Shown here piece after piece: positions 32,098 to 43,779 of a stretch of 64,000 bases of DNA; position 1 is the first letter of the stretch; every line of letters begins with the position of its first letter. The stretch covers positions 10,745,580 to 10,809,579 of the forward strand of contig JASEVX010000017.1 of NCBI GenBank assembly GCA_031761405.1, written 5' to 3'. The notes under the pieces were generated by a model, which was given only the letters and a program-made list of their open reading frames with translations, did not search any database and had not been told where the DNA came from. This DNA is from Serripes groenlandicus. Its lineage: Eukaryota > Mollusca > Bivalvia > Cardiida > Cardiidae. Position numbers and translations under genes: made by a program.

Positions 32098-32240
32098 GGA
32101 GGGGTATACAGCACGAAAATACCGTATTACCTTGTTATTCAACCAAACCCTATAGTGTGGTACTCAAAAAGTACCCACGACATAGGGTTATATGGTTAAA
32201 TAGTGATATTAGAACCAGTAAAACGATCTAGAGTTCTGAA
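32098..32240. mobile_element. Family D hairpin MITE, copy 4, reduced
   Basis: ACCCTATAGTGTGGTACTC and GTACCCACGACATAGGGTT form the central hairpin. The left outer end is missing. Confidence 0.7.
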
Positions 32241-32366
32241 CTATTATAAGATCCCCATGTCACATGATCAGGCTCATTTGTACTTTATAGCAACACCTTC
32301 AGGCTCAACATTATTCACAAGTGAACGCAGTCAACTGTTTATAAAACTGTTTATAAAAATGTTTCC

Positions 32367-32697
32367 CAGGGGCGTAGCTTTGCAATAATCAATGTGTAGG
32401 CCGTCTCGTGAGAAAATCAACAGTGTGGACTCTGCGTAAAGTATCGACCGGATCAGCTTAAGCATTCCACACAGGCCTACCCGGATAGACACTTTTCGCC
32501 TCTTGTGGATTTTCTGTTTCTGGAATCACTACTCTATACATATATCTCCCTAAGACGGAATGTGACGGCCGGATCAGTCTGCACGGACAGCGCAGGCTGA
32601 TCTGATCAGGCTATCACCGCAGCTGCATTTTGGGGCATTTTGAGAAAAATAATGTGTAGGCACGTGCCTACAGTGCCTAAAGGGAGCTACGCCCCTG
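32367..32697 (-). mobile_element. hAT-like element with captured family B sequence, copy 2, inverted
   Basis: CAGGGGCGTAGCTTTGCAAT to AGGGAGCTACGCCCCTG, the reverse of copy 1 and 349 bp away. GTTTCCC occurs at 32361-32367 and 32697-32703, a possible 7-8-bp target duplication. Confidence 0.8.
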
Positions 32698-32852
32698 TTT
32701 CCCCAACCGAGTTGAAACTTGGATGTCAAACTGTCATTTCCACTCAACAACTTAAGTTTAGTTTTCCTTTCTAGAATTGCAAACTAAATTTCAAAGGATA
32801 TGCCTGGGTATACAGCTAGTGTGGAGTTACCTGCACCTTCTTATTACATTAT

Positions 32853-33111
32853 AGGAGCTGTCCCGCGAGAAAACCAAAATTGTGGACATTGTGTAAATTA
32901 TCGACCAGCATAAGCGTGCCGCGCAGGCTAACCCGGATAGACACTTTTCGCCTCCTGTGGGTTTTCTGTTTCAGGAATCATTACTCTATACCTATATCCC
33001 CCTGAAACGGAATGTGTCGGCCCCGATTAGCCGGCGCGGACTGCGCAGGGTGATCTGATTCGATACATTACGCAGATTCCATAATGTTTTTTTTTTCGTG
33101 AAACGGCTCAA
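32853..33111 (+). mobile_element. Family B MITE
   Basis: GGAGCTGTCCCGCGAGAAAAC to TTTTTTCGTGAAACGGCTC. Confidence 0.85.
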
Positions 33112-33376
33112 TTACGGTCAGACATTCATACATCTATGGCCACTTTTGAAAAGCTTGTTTCGTGCCTAGGCTACGTTTCTTGTTTCGAACTGTTCTTGAT
33201 CCACTGACAATTTTATCTGACTAACACTTTGCTAACATTAACAAAAGCATTTTGTCATCGTCAATTACTAATTTTCCACCAGAAAGAATATTTCTTATCT
33301 ATATGCTACAGCTATGCTATGTCTTTTAGCCAAAGTAAGTAACACACATGTTATGTCCAATGGTTAAATCAAAGAA

Positions 33377-33562
33377 AGGACGCCTCTGCATCAAACGACT
33401 TTTGAAAACATCCTGGTAAAAGGAGAAATAGTTCTCCTTTTGCCAAAATGTTTTCAACTTGGTGCAATAATTATACTTTTATTTATAGAGATTTTCTTTA
33501 TTTCTGCCTTGATGTTTTCACAGTCGTCTGCTGCAAACTTGTTCTAAGTAGGAAAGTGTTAA
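33377..33562 (+). mobile_element. Family A MITE, left end clipped
   Basis: GGACGCCTCTGCATCAAACG to AAGTAGGAAAGTGTTAA. The core loop is shortened to GAGAAATAGTTCTCC. Confidence 0.8.
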
Positions 33563-33715
33563 CCTTTCGTCCAGAAGTAAGATGTATGAGGAATGATCCA
33601 TCCAGGAAAACAAACCGGAAGTCACTCTTGCGACCAATGTTGATCTAGATCAGACTGTACGCCCAGGATTTACGCTGGCCGTTTGTTAGTTTTAGAAAAG
33701 TTGAAGAAAAAATTA

Positions 33716-33841
33716 GACGCCTCTGCAGGGTATTTGAAAACATAGTGACAAAAGAAGAAATTTCAGAACGAGCCATTTCTCCTTTTGCCACAATGTTTTC
33801 CACTTTTAGTCATAGGCAGATTTGTTGTATGTGGGAAAGGA
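33716..33841 (+). mobile_element. Family A MITE with internal deletion
   Basis: AGACGCCTCTGCAGGGTATT to TTGTTGTATGTGGGAAAGG. About 80 bp are missing after CACTTTTAGTCATAGG. Confidence 0.8.
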
Positions 33842-34093
33842 ATAGTGTACGATAAACAATAGGATCGGATGGCATGGATGCGAAAGCTGATACTAAACTA
33901 GAAATGTCTATCTAGTTATTTTTGTGGTAATGTCGAAATTTACAATTCCCCCCCCTGTCACAATGTTTTCAAAAATATAAGGGCTATCAAAGTCACGTTT
34001 ATGAAATTGTCGCATGATATCCATTGATTTACTGAAACATGGAGATACAGAAATGTGTTTGTTTGTATGGTGTTTCACCGCTTAAAACAAAGT

Positions 34094-34323
34094 TTAACCC
34101 TTTCCCTCATACGACAATTCCGCAGCAGACGACTTTGAACGTATTTTGTCAAAACATAGAAAATCTCCATAATTGAATGGATAACCTATGACTAAAAGTG
34201 GAAAACATTGTGGCAAAAGGAGAAATTGCACGTTCTGTGCAATTTCTTCTTTTGTCATTATGTTTTCAAAAAGCCGTCTGCTGCAGAGGCGTCAGAAAGC
34301 GTCTATATGAGGGAAAGGGTTAA
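34094..34323 (-). mobile_element. Family A MITE, full length, well preserved
   Basis: TTAA at 34094-34097 and 34320-34323, 230 bp. CCCTTTCCCTCATACGAC and TATATGAGGGAAAGGG. The core GGAGAAATTGCACG / TGCAATTTCTTC is intact. A good reference copy for the family. Confidence 0.95.
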
Positions 34324-34465
34324 ATGTTTTGTCTCGGCGTTTCGGCCTGGATAAGTTACCAGTATTACTGGTCCAATTCTCCCGACACTAGCAAGTCATC
34401 CGTTATGCCAACCCCAAAATCCTGAGCTTCCAGAGGGAAAGCCATTGAGTACCAGAAACTATCGA
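34324..34465 (-). mobile_element. S1 SINE body fragment
   Basis: TCTCGGCGTTTCGGCCTGG, TAAGTTACCAGTATTACTGG and CCTGAGCTTCCAGAGGG match the S1 body. Head and tail are missing. It abuts family A. Confidence 0.7.
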
Positions 34466-34636
34466 TAAATCAAAGCGCCGATGGCACAGTAGTGGCGATC
34501 GTGTAGAAAATCCTGCAAAGTAACAAGCGGTATATCGGTGTAGGCCTTGCGATTTTCAATATATATAGGCATATACGATAATGCTCGATCCCCAACTCAA
34601 TTCGGCTACACTTTCAGCATTGATTGCTAATTGACG

Positions 34637-36441
34637 CTAGAATATGGAACGCCTTTACTGTCTTACTATGTTGTATTGTATTATACGCAGTACATTTTCA
34701 TGCATACGAGGTACATATTTCATTTGATGTGGTACATTTTGCATGATATGCAGTGCATTTTGTATACTATATCGTGGTTATTTAATAATATGAAGTCCAC
34801 AAGTATGAAGATACAGTAGAATAATTATATAGTGTGCAAACAACGTCATATGCAATACAAACAACATTATATGCAGTCTATTCTTCAATACGTGTGGTGG
34901 TACTTTGATTATATGCGGTGGTTTAAACTTTGTATGCGGTGGTTTAAACTTTATACGCAGTGCATTTATATTGGGGATGATCATACTTTCCGGCACTCTC
35001 CGGAATTATTTCCGGAAATTACCGAGCATGATAGATAGGTCTGAACATTAACACCGTCTAATCCATTTTAAAAAGGCCTTGTGGAACAATCTTTATGAGA
35101 GTGTACACTTTTCTAAATAGACGAGATGCAGAATGTCGTCTATGCAGACGATCTCTGATTCCTGAAGCAGACAACTCTTGAGATCATTATGGCAAAAGGA
35201 TAAATTGCTCATCTTGAGAAATTTCTCCAGTTGTCACAATGCGTTCAACCAACCCCTCTTCAATAATTATACTTTCATTTATTACGATTTTCTATAGTTT
35301 TGCCATAACGTCATCTGATGCGTACTTGTTGTATTACGGAAAAGATTTAAAAATGTGTTTAGGTTACCACTTAAAGGTAATGTTCCCTCATAAAAACAAC
35401 TTTAAATTCCTCAGCAGCTTCTGGAAATAAGAGAAATAATTTGAAAAGTGATTTACATGATATATTTGATTTTGTCTTTGGGAAAAGGCATAACTTCGTT
35501 TTTTTCTGAACAGTGTAGGTTCAAATCAGCCTACATATTTGCTCTGTCTTATCATAATCCTCACACATCGACTGAAGCTTCTAATAAGCATATGTTAGTA
35601 CATGTAATATTCTAGTCCTATAACATAAGACTCCGTTGACAAGCACTCGAGCTTGTGAGAGGTCATATATTATTGGACTAGTAATATTCAGACTTTAGAT
35701 TTTAGATTTTGATCAGACTGCAAATCATGCCGAATAAACAGACCAATCTCGTCTAGAGCGGATTTCAGTGCATACTACGACATTCTGCCCCTCGTGTATT
35801 CAGAACATGTGTACGTGTACACATCTATTTATAAATTATTCAAGCGCTCTTTTTGAAATTGAGTAAACGGTGTAAATGTTAATATCTATCTGTCTGACTC
35901 GGTATTTTCCGGATAAATAATTACGTAGAATGCCGGAAAGTATGATCATCCTAATGAAAAATGGACCGCATATAAAGCTGTTTACACCATGTATAAATTA
36001 GTATGGACCGAACATATTGCTAAATGCATTGCGTACTATGATGTTTTATGAACACATACATAATAATTCACCAGGTATAAAGATACGTGCAGGCACTTCA
36101 TATATTAAAACATACATCGCATCTATTGACCAACATACAGCGTATACATGTGAAACTACTGCATACATAAACAAATACACCACATATAATGTCATTTGTA
36201 CTGCACAGTATATAGTTTGTATTGTACTAGACGTTGTTTGTACAACGTATAATGGTTATTCTACTGTTTAAACAATATTTTGCACTGCATATTATTCAAT
36301 AATCACCATACATAATAAAAAAGGCACTGCATATCATGAATAATGTACCACGTCAAATGAAATATGTACCTCATATACGTGAAAATGTACTGCGTATAAT
36401 ACAATACAACATACTAAGACAGTAAAGGCGTTCCATACTAG
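34637..36441. mobile_element. 1.8-kb foldback element
   Basis: The left arm 34637-35027 and right arm 35898-36441 are inverted copies. Outer ends are CTAGAATATGGAACGCC and GGCGTTCCATACTAG. The inner arm ends are GATCATACTTTCCGGCA and TGCCGGAAAGTATGATC. The arms are made of diverged short units (TATACGCAGTACATTTT, TATGCAGTGCATTTTG, TATGCGGTGGTTTAAAC), the build known from foldback transposons. The right arm is about 150 bp longer. The spacer holds a family A copy and no transposase. Confidence 0.85.
35130..35350 (+). mobile_element. Family A MITE in the foldback spacer
   Basis: GTCTATGCAGACGATCTCTG to TTGTTGTATTACGGAAAAG. Both ends are degraded, core GATAAATTGCTCATC is present. Confidence 0.65.
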
Positions 36442-37320
36442 AACGTACAGACGTGTCTAACTTGTACACTGCAAGACATCGTGTCCTGCAAACCTTTGTA
36501 AACCAGTCTTATCATCTAGACGCTTTCATATATTGCAAAAACTACAAAATAAAGAGTTTATAATATTGAGATTTAAGAACAATCGATAACAGTCTCGCGA
36601 GCTATTTATAGAACATTTTGGAATTTCCAGACGACTTCTACTGCGTAATTGAGTTGTTTGAGTATCATGAGAGTTATAGAACGCGCAATAATATTTATTA
36701 TCTGCCCAAACATGAAGAAAGATAATATTTACATAATGTAACTCTATGTAGATATTATCTCTATAAAACTCAAATCTTAGTATCAATCCGGTACCAAAGT
36801 AGTACTGACATGATTATTATTAATCGTGTCTCTACATCACTGATGGAACTATATAGTTGGCGGTTTAACGGATGTAGGTTAATTGGTTTGCAGTAAGGAA
36901 TAAAAAGTCAACGGGTTGTTCAAAACTGAATTTGTTCGTTGTGGTTGTTTCTGTTAGCATTGTGGCGATTGTCAAACCAATCGCCACAAAAACCAAATAT
37001 GTAATGGATAATTCACATTGTAAACATTGTTCTTTTGAAGCGGAATGATAATGTTTAATTTAGAAGTTTTCCTCCTCTTATATTCTTGCTAAGACAATCT
37101 GAAAACCACACAGGAATGCAATGAAAAAACCCCAAGAGCAACCACCCTCAGTTACTGTATTTATTTAATTTACAGGTTACAATACACCAAAACAATTGTT
37201 TCCATGTAAATCGACCAGTTTCAGTCCTCAATTGTCACACTTTCTAAGCGTTTCTCATGTAAAACACTATATATCATTGAAAAGAGTTACCTCCTAGCTT
37301 TAAAACAATCCAGAAAAAAT
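36442..37320. other. Unassigned AT-rich stretch
   Basis: Nothing recognisable apart from a small inverted repeat GTGGCGATTGTCAAACC / CCAATCGCCAC near 36960-36987. Confidence 0.4.
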
Positions 37321-37608
37321 ATGGGGTCATGCATTATGCAAGAAAGAACTCACCAGGCGAAAATGGTAACCGTCATTTTGGACCAAATCGGGCCCGGACA
37401 AAACCGGTGTTTAGCATTCTCTACTTTCACTTTCAAACAAGGTCAAAATACTAAAAGTGATCAAATCAATCATTTCCAGTGCATCCTATACACATTCACA
37501 ATGCATTTAAACTCAATGTCATATATTCAATACATTCTGGTGATGGTATACACTTATATTTCTACGCAAACAGCAAGTCAGCGGATGTATTTAGCGTAAT
37601 TTGACCTA
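37321..37608 (+). repeat. Family F dispersed repeat, copy 2
   Basis: Partner of 12721-13050. It abuts the family D element that follows. Confidence 0.75.
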
Positions 37609-37768
37609 CAGAGTTCCAGATAAAGAGGGGTATTCAGCTCGTTCCCCCACAATTTCTCTCTTACCATTAAAGCAAACCCTATGTTTTGAGTAGCCACAAC
37701 ATAGGGTTAGAGGGTTAGAATAGGATTTTAGAACATGAAAAACGCCCCTTATCTAGATCTCTTTGAAA
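37609..37768. mobile_element. Family D hairpin MITE, copy 5
   Basis: GAGTTCCAGATAAAGAGGGG to CGCCCCTTATCTAGATCTC. The central hairpin is shortened to AACCCTATGTTTTGAG / CACAACATAGGGTT. Confidence 0.8.
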
Positions 37769-38437
37769 GTACGATTCCAAGTTTCCTAGGCAGTCATTAT
37801 AAAATAGTGCACACGGTGAATACGAACACCAGCAGACCGTTTACGAATAATTACAACCGGTTACCTAATAAGATGTTCTAAGTGTCGACGGTTTGACGAT
37901 AATTTGAGGAAATATTTTACATCTACAAATTATAAAAAAATAAAGTATATTGAAACATCAGAGTTTAAACTGTTCTAGGTTTAATCTAAATCGGTGTCTC
38001 CCTTTTCCAGACAAATGTCTTCTACTGTTACAAGAGATCAAATGTAAAATTAATTCGAAAAAGCGTAAAAAAGGCAAGATATATTTCTTATATATTTTCA
38101 AAATTCAAAGGTGTTCTTTTTTTATTTTATCCATGCTTTTGTCTGACCCATACGACTCGGAAAGGATTTGATAGAAGCTCGTAATCTTGTAATCGAACGA
38201 ACAGTTTCAACAGAAAACAGTTTCAAATGTTAAACATTTACATAAATCGAAGATCAGACACGACCCCTGGTGGCTATGCTTTTGGCCAATCAATATAGCT
38301 TTGATAACGCTGGAATAGGGTAACAGCAAGACATGTTTGTGAATGTATGTTTAAAATGGACATATTGATTTAGAAAAGAAAGTTTGAAATGTTTTCACAG
38401 TGGACCGATAAAGAACACTAACGGTCTTATGTTTTAT
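37769..38437. other. Unassigned stretch with a short dispersed-repeat fragment
   Basis: 38255-38315 (CGACCCCTGGTGGCTATG, CCAATCAATATAGCTT) matches the repeat at 54.6-55.2 kb. The rest is unrecognised. Confidence 0.45.
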
Positions 38438-39174
38438 CAATTCAATTCAATTCAATTTTATTCGGCAAAATCAGCATTCACACACCTTTGGCTAATATCA
38501 ATTTTAACAGTGAACACATATGGCAAAAGAAACAAGAAAACATACAAACACCATTTACGTACAAACATGTTGATAAGACTGAAATGCATTACATGATCAT
38601 ATATTACAACCTAGTATAATGTTAACTGGCAGTATATCATGTTGTAATAGCATTCTGTATTTTTTCTTTACAAATATTAAATGCTTTAAATATCATTTTG
38701 TTCTGATTAGTTTAAACATATTTAATTCTCATATATGTTTACATAGTAGGTAACATAAAAAAATATACAATGGAGAAATGGATTGGACTATAAGCTCATA
38801 GCTTATTGTAGGTCATCTTCAATAAAGATTGATTTACAGGAAGCACGGTGAATATTTAACATATTCAGAGAATAACAGCTTACTTTAGCTTTGTAATGTA
38901 TTATACAAGAAAAAGATACATAATAGCGAGTGTAGAGAGAGCAAGAGCGGGAGAAAGAGGGAGAAAGAGATATACCAGTATATAAAGAGAGCAAAAAGAG
39001 ATAAAGGAGGGTGGTGCTCGTATGGGAGGTTAGTTAATATGTATATCAATTATTCATACCTTATAAAAATAATATAAAAAAATTCTTAAAGAGTTAACAA
39101 AAAGAATTAAGGAAAGGGGTTAATTATCGTGGTGAGCTAAACCTTTTGGTTCCGATTATACATTTTTGGACTGA

Positions 39175-39720
39175 TTAAAAAATAGCATTATTTTCTTCGA
39201 TTGATGAGTTTGGATTTCCAAATAACAAATTATCAAGCTTAATGTTTTGTGGAAGTTCTCTTAGCATGTCATGGTTAATATCATTGTAGCGGGAACATTC
39301 AAGTAGGTAATGTAAAGAGGTTTCAACTTTTCCACATGCGCAAAGGGGAGAATCAACAACATTCCTGAGAAAAAGATGATGGTTGAGTCCACTACATTGT
39401 GTTTTGAATCGGGTATGTAATACCTGTGAATACCTATCCCCAAGGTAATAGTATAGAGGTGGTTTCCTTATATTTCTATATAATAATAGTTTAAAAGATC
39501 TTACAGATTCAGCGGTTTGGTTTTCGGGTGACACTGTATTCCATTCTCTTATTGATGATGGAAGAAACGAATTATAATAAAGTGTTGTTCTAGAGTGGAT
39601 TGTTTGTAAGTCATCAAATTTTCTTAAGGTATATTGTGAATTGTGACCTTCAATAGTTGGGACTTTATTAGATAAATATGCTGGAGTTAGATTGTTTTTC
39701 ATTTTATACAACATGATCAA
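39175..39720 (-). pseudogene. LINE ORF2 C-terminal domain
   Basis: The 181-residue frame corresponds to the region after the polymerase in CR1/Jockey-group proteins. Visible motifs are LRKFDDLQTIHSRTTLYYNS and SSIREWN, then CSGLNHHLFLRNVVDSPLC followed by ACGK and HYLLECSRYN, a Cys/His arrangement (C-x-C-x(10)-H-x(5)-C) seen in this family. The start methionine is internal. In the living element this would be part of one long ORF. Here a frameshift and truncation cut it from the polymerase, so it is non-functional. The frame is well preserved, which argues for a fairly recent insertion. Confidence 0.8.
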
Positions 39721-40018
39721 TTTGTGTTTTGACCTTCTGTTTCTAAGGATTCCACCCTCACTTCATTGCAAAGATCCCACATTGAAATAAGTTTATTAGT
39801 TTCGGAAACAATTTTCGCTCCTTCATGCTGTATCTTTTCTGATCTATCCTTATTATTTTGATAACAGTTATCCCATACAACATCTGCTTATAACCGCTAC
39901 ATAATCAATATGTTCGTGCCACGTGCAATCAGTAGCAAACTTGAGACCTAGATGTTTATGTATATTAACCTCTTTTTTCGGCTGGTTACGCATATATAAG
40001 GGATCGTGTGCATTTATG

Positions 40019-40408
40019 TTAAGTTTGCGCGAGAAGAGACGAGAAGAGAAGAGTTTCAGATCTGGAGGGATTAAAATTAACTAGCCAGGTATCAGCCCAA
40101 TCGGATATTTTATCTATATCAGTCAACAAATTGGAAGTTGCTACTTGTGGATTTTGTACTATAACATACAGGCTAGTAACATCAGCAAAAAAACAGATGC
40201 TGCTGTTTATTTCCGAGGTAATATCATTTATAAAGATTAAAAACAGGAGAGGACCAAGTATCGAACCTTGGAGTGCCCCAAAATCAATAGCTTCGCAGTC
40301 AGATTCAACTCCAGGGAGTAAAGCACGTTGCCTACGGTTAGATAAATAACTTTGAACCAAGACTAAAGTGATTCTGTAAAACCAGCACTTCTGATTAGAA
40401 GACAGCAT
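40019..40408 (-). pseudogene. LINE reverse-transcriptase fragment, catalytic site lost
   Basis: The 129-residue frame holds the polymerase palm motifs GALQGSILGPLLFLIFINDI and CFFADVTSLY. The normal F/Y-A-D-D box reads FADV, so the second catalytic aspartate is gone. The later ISDWADTWLVNFNPSRSETL motif is intact. After LLFS the frame shifts at a short TCTTCTCG duplication (about 40030-40045) and ends in LAQT. Fingers and endonuclease domains are absent upstream. Confidence 0.9.
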
Positions 40409-40593
40409 TTGACAAAAAGATGAACATTCGGCTATGATTATTTACCAACCAGGACGGCTTAATGATTGTCTAGGGCTTCTTTTTGGAACCAGACCTTCAT
40501 TTTCAGAGAAGAGTTTTTTTAGGAGTTTCTTCTCATATATGCTGTTTAATCTTGTAAATGAGTTTTGACTCCTAGTTCTTACTATTGATGCTT

Positions 40594-40845
40594 TTGTTTG
40601 TTTGTTTGTTTGTTTTACGCCGCATTTTCAATAATATCACGTCGTTTCCTGGGTAAGTTACCAGTACTGCTGCTATATTCATCCCGACACTAGCTAGTCT
40701 GTCACAATGCTAGCCTCACAGTTCTCATAGCCAAGGAGTGAACTTCATTCTCACCGTATATTACAGAACGTTGTATGATCCGGCCGGGTATGGAACCCGC
40801 GAACTCAAAACGTTTGAGAGCCATGGTGTCCATGATGTGACAATG
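40594..40845 (-). mobile_element. S1-type SINE
   Basis: TTTG repeats and TTTTACGCCGCATTTTCAAT at the left (tail), body CCTGGGTAAGTTACCAGTAC. On the minus strand the B box reads GGGTTCCATACCCGG, close to the GGTTCGATACC of the 21.9-kb SINE. Confidence 0.8.
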
Positions 40846-41600
40846 GATCTGAAACGTGATTTAATTCAGCACAAACGATGAACGTACTACCCTTGATACC
40901 TTCTAATTACAAAGCTTAGAGTTATGTTGAATATTCGTAAGTAATCGACAAAGAATAAGAATAAAGTTTAATATTTATCATCCAAAATTTGACTTTCGTA
41001 TAAACAAGTTTTGTGTTGATGGTTGTGTTTTTGTTTGTGACAAATTTGTACTCGTAGTCAGATAAACACTAACAAGGTATGTAACAAACAAATGCTTCCA
41101 CAAACATGACCTTAGAACAAAATAAAAGCGCTGCAGTGCTGACGGCCTGGGGGCTGCTGGAAGGTTGGATTTTTCGTTTCAAAACAAGTATCGTTATGAC
41201 GAAAAATGCTTTATAAGTTCTATTCCGTACGGAATTAATATACATAGATCGAAATAAAAAGACGTTTTTAGTTTTGACTCTCTGTTTCTTTGTTTGTTTC
41301 TCTCAGCCTGACTGTAAGGTCACTGTCAATTATAGATTTGTTAAGTCCGAGCTGTTCTGGTAGTGAATTTACTTTATGAACATTGTCCACAATGTTTTCT
41401 CTATGTTGTCAATTATTCAATATTACTTTTAATGGTGTTTTTTTCCCCGGGTCTGGATTTCCGATGCGTATATAGCATATTTTGTATCGATATATATTCA
41501 ACACCGAGTCGAGAGCTGAGTCCATTAAATTTATGAATATTGAAAACTTTTCGTGAAGACTGATGATTGCTTTCTGCTTGATTAAAAATGATTAAATACA
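40846..41600. other. Unassigned AT-rich stretch
   Basis: No recognisable feature. Confidence 0.4.
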
Positions 41601-41694
41601 TGACACGATATTTTGGTCCTCAATTTCTCTGATTTCCCTACGGACATCGTCTTGTAGGCTTATTTTGATTTCAATTTTTATCTCTTCACTTATT

Positions 41695-41853
41695 TTAGTA
41701 TTGGTTTGAAACTTTATTGCCGACTCTTCTTTCTAGTCCGTCATCCAAATCAATAACTCTTTGTTCCAGTTTATTTTGTCTGTGGTCTTTTTTTTCTTTT
41801 ATTGATCTAAGTTTAGAGGATAAACCTGTCAAATTCTGTTTGCAAATAGTGCA
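41695..41853 (-). pseudogene. Degenerate coiled-coil ORF fragment, possibly LINE ORF1
   Basis: An open minus-strand frame without a start codon reads CTICKQN (a C-x-x-C pair), then a charged heptad-like stretch including KLEQRVIDLDDGLERRV, and stops. In another frame the downstream DNA continues in the same style (SEEIKIEIKISLQDDVRREI, about 41694-41605), so a frameshift separates the halves. A zinc-knuckle-like pair plus coiled coil would fit an ORF1 or gag-like protein, but I cannot identify the family. Confidence 0.35.
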
Positions 41854-41883
41854 TGGTCAATTAAACTTCTGTGTTGTATTTTT

Positions 41884-42505
41884 ATCCCCCGCTTTTTCGA
41901 AGAAAAAAAGTGGGGTTATTAATTTCGGTTTGTCCGTCTGTCCATCTGTCTGTCTGTCACACTTCGTTTCCGTGCAATAACTGCCACAAATGTGAACCGT
42001 ATTTTTTCAAACTTGGTAACAAGATTAAATGCCTTAAGGGCTAGGCCAAGTTCGATCGTAACTTTCGGCGGACTTTATTCGGTGGAGTTATGGCCCCTTA
42101 TTTAACAAAAAATGTTGTTTCTTGCTGTTTCCGTGCAATAACTGCCACAAATGTGAACTTTTTTTTTTTTCAAACTTTGTAACAAAGTTAAATGCCTTAA
42201 AGGTTAGGCCAAGTTCGATCGTCACTTTCGGCGGACTTTATTCGGTGGAGTTATGGCCCTTTATTTAACAAAAAATGTTGTTTCTTGTTGTTTCTGTGCA
42301 ATAACTGCCACAAATGTGAACCGGTTTTTTTCAAACTTGGTAACAAGGTTAAATGCCTTAAGGGCTAGGCCTAGTTCGATCGTCACTTTCGGTGGACTTT
42401 TTTCGGTTGAGTTTTGGTCCCTTAATTAACAAAAAAAGTCGTTTCTTGCTGTTTCCATGCAATAACTGCCACAAACTTGGTAACAACCTAGGCCAAGTTC
42501 GTTTA
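41884..42505 (+). repeat. 162-bp tandem repeat, 3.3 units, with a GTCTG-rich lead
   Basis: GTTTCYGTGCAATAACTGCC (CAT in the last) recurs at 41966, 42127, 42290 and 42451 (periods 161, 163, 161). Each unit holds CTAGGCCAAGTTCGATCGTC and GGTGGAGTTATGGCCC. The lead has a small hairpin CCCCGCTTTTTCGAAG and TCTG repeats. Similar repeats are widespread in bivalves, from memory. Confidence 0.85.
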
Positions 42506-42623
42506 ATTTACCCTGTAATACATGTTCAATAAAAAGTCTACTGACATGTTTAAACCTAACCTCAACATTTTCCTACAATATTTCCTGCAAGCGGGGAATA
42601 TAAATTTCATGAATTTGCTTGTC

Positions 42624-42952
42624 TTTAAAGGTGCTGAACTCCAGAAAACATATATTATAGTATAGGCTTTCAAACTGTTCAAAAGTTGTCTTGATAATTC
42701 TGAGTAATATTTTCTCCTTCCTTTCCAGTACCATAAACATCTAAATATCGATCGCTTTGGCTTTATTTTCACTGGGTAGACATACCCAGTAAGCCAAATT
42801 TTGTACATTTCTATGACTTTCATTTGATAGTTTATCAATATTTACTGCCAAAATAGTTTTGAACTTACTTTGTTGTCACTATTAGCAATATTTGCAGAAG
42901 TTTCAACATTTCAACATTTTGATCTCCATCTGGAGCTCAGCACCTTTAAGGG
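42624..42952. mobile_element. Family G TIR element, copy 2, with ends
   Basis: CTTTAAAGGTGCTGAACTCC at the left and GGAGCTCAGCACCTTTAAGG at the right are inverted. The interior matches 13.55-13.81 kb. About 329 bp, no coding capacity. Confidence 0.85.
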
Positions 42953-43080
42953 CCTATGCCAGTACTACTTGGGACATATGTGTACAACTTTTGCAAAAGT
43001 TCTGTTCACAAACACAACACTTAAGTATTGACTATCAGTGTCTATAAGTATATCACATTGTGGACATGTATAATAATAAT

Positions 43081-43273
43081 TCAGAGCTCTAAATAAGGAG
43101 CGTTTCGCTTGTTCTAAAATCCTTATTTTATCCGTAAACCCTATGTTGTGGGTACTCAAAAGAATCGTCTCAATGATACGATTCTTTTGAGTACCCACAA
43201 CATAAGGTTTGGTTGGATAATAAGAGAGATATTGTGGGAAGAAGAGCTGTAAACTCCTTCTTATCTGGACCAC
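43081..43273. mobile_element. Family D hairpin MITE, copy 6
   Basis: TCAGAGCTCTAAATAAGGAG to CTCCTTCTTATCTGGACC. The central hairpin around GAATCGTCTCAATGATACGATTC has a single weak point. Confidence 0.9.
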
Positions 43274-43779
43274 TACATGTAACAGTATTAATTCCTACAC
43301 GGGCTCGTTTGGCAGTTTTAGTTCAACAATTGGTGTTCAACTGATCGAATTGGTAGCCATAGTGTCTATTGACAGAAATCTATTAAATTAGTGGAACCTG
43401 CCCCTCGTAGAGACACTTTTTTACAGTTAGAATTACCGAACCTTTGTAATGTCAGTACACTAATGTATTAACGCTTTCCTCACACTTATTTTTAGACTAT
43501 TTATGTCTTCATGCACTTTTCTTACAGACAGGGCTTCCATGAACTGTTCAGTGTCTAAAGCATATATGTCGAAGATGACTATTTATATCTTTATATCCAA
43601 TGTCCAATTCAAAAATATACACTTATAAAGTATTTGGCTCCTTTTCCTACTAGGTAGACAATATCACTGAATAGTTACACTTATTAAGATTAATTTTAGG
43701 TTATTTATCAGATGTTTTTCAGACAGGGCTTCGCTATTCTGTATTGTCCAAAGCATTCATATGGATGACAATTGTAGTT
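43274..43779. other. Unassigned stretch with a diverged direct repeat
   Basis: CAGACAGGGCTTC...CTGT...GTC(T/C)AAAGCAT occurs near 43527 and 43722. The rest is unrecognised. Confidence 0.4.

Larger units (their letters stand above)
38438..40420 (-). mobile_element. 5'-truncated non-LTR retrotransposon (CR1/L2/Jockey-like)
   Basis: On the minus strand the order is reverse-transcriptase fragment (40408-40019), a frameshifted linker with the conserved HKHLGL...W..HIDY-type segment (about 39980-39890), the C-terminal domain (39720-39175), a 3' untranslated region and a tail of TTGAA repeats at 38438-38456 after GCCGAATAAAATTG. Endonuclease and N-terminal polymerase parts are absent. The clade rests on protein motifs and the simple-repeat tail. 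Confidence 0.85.
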
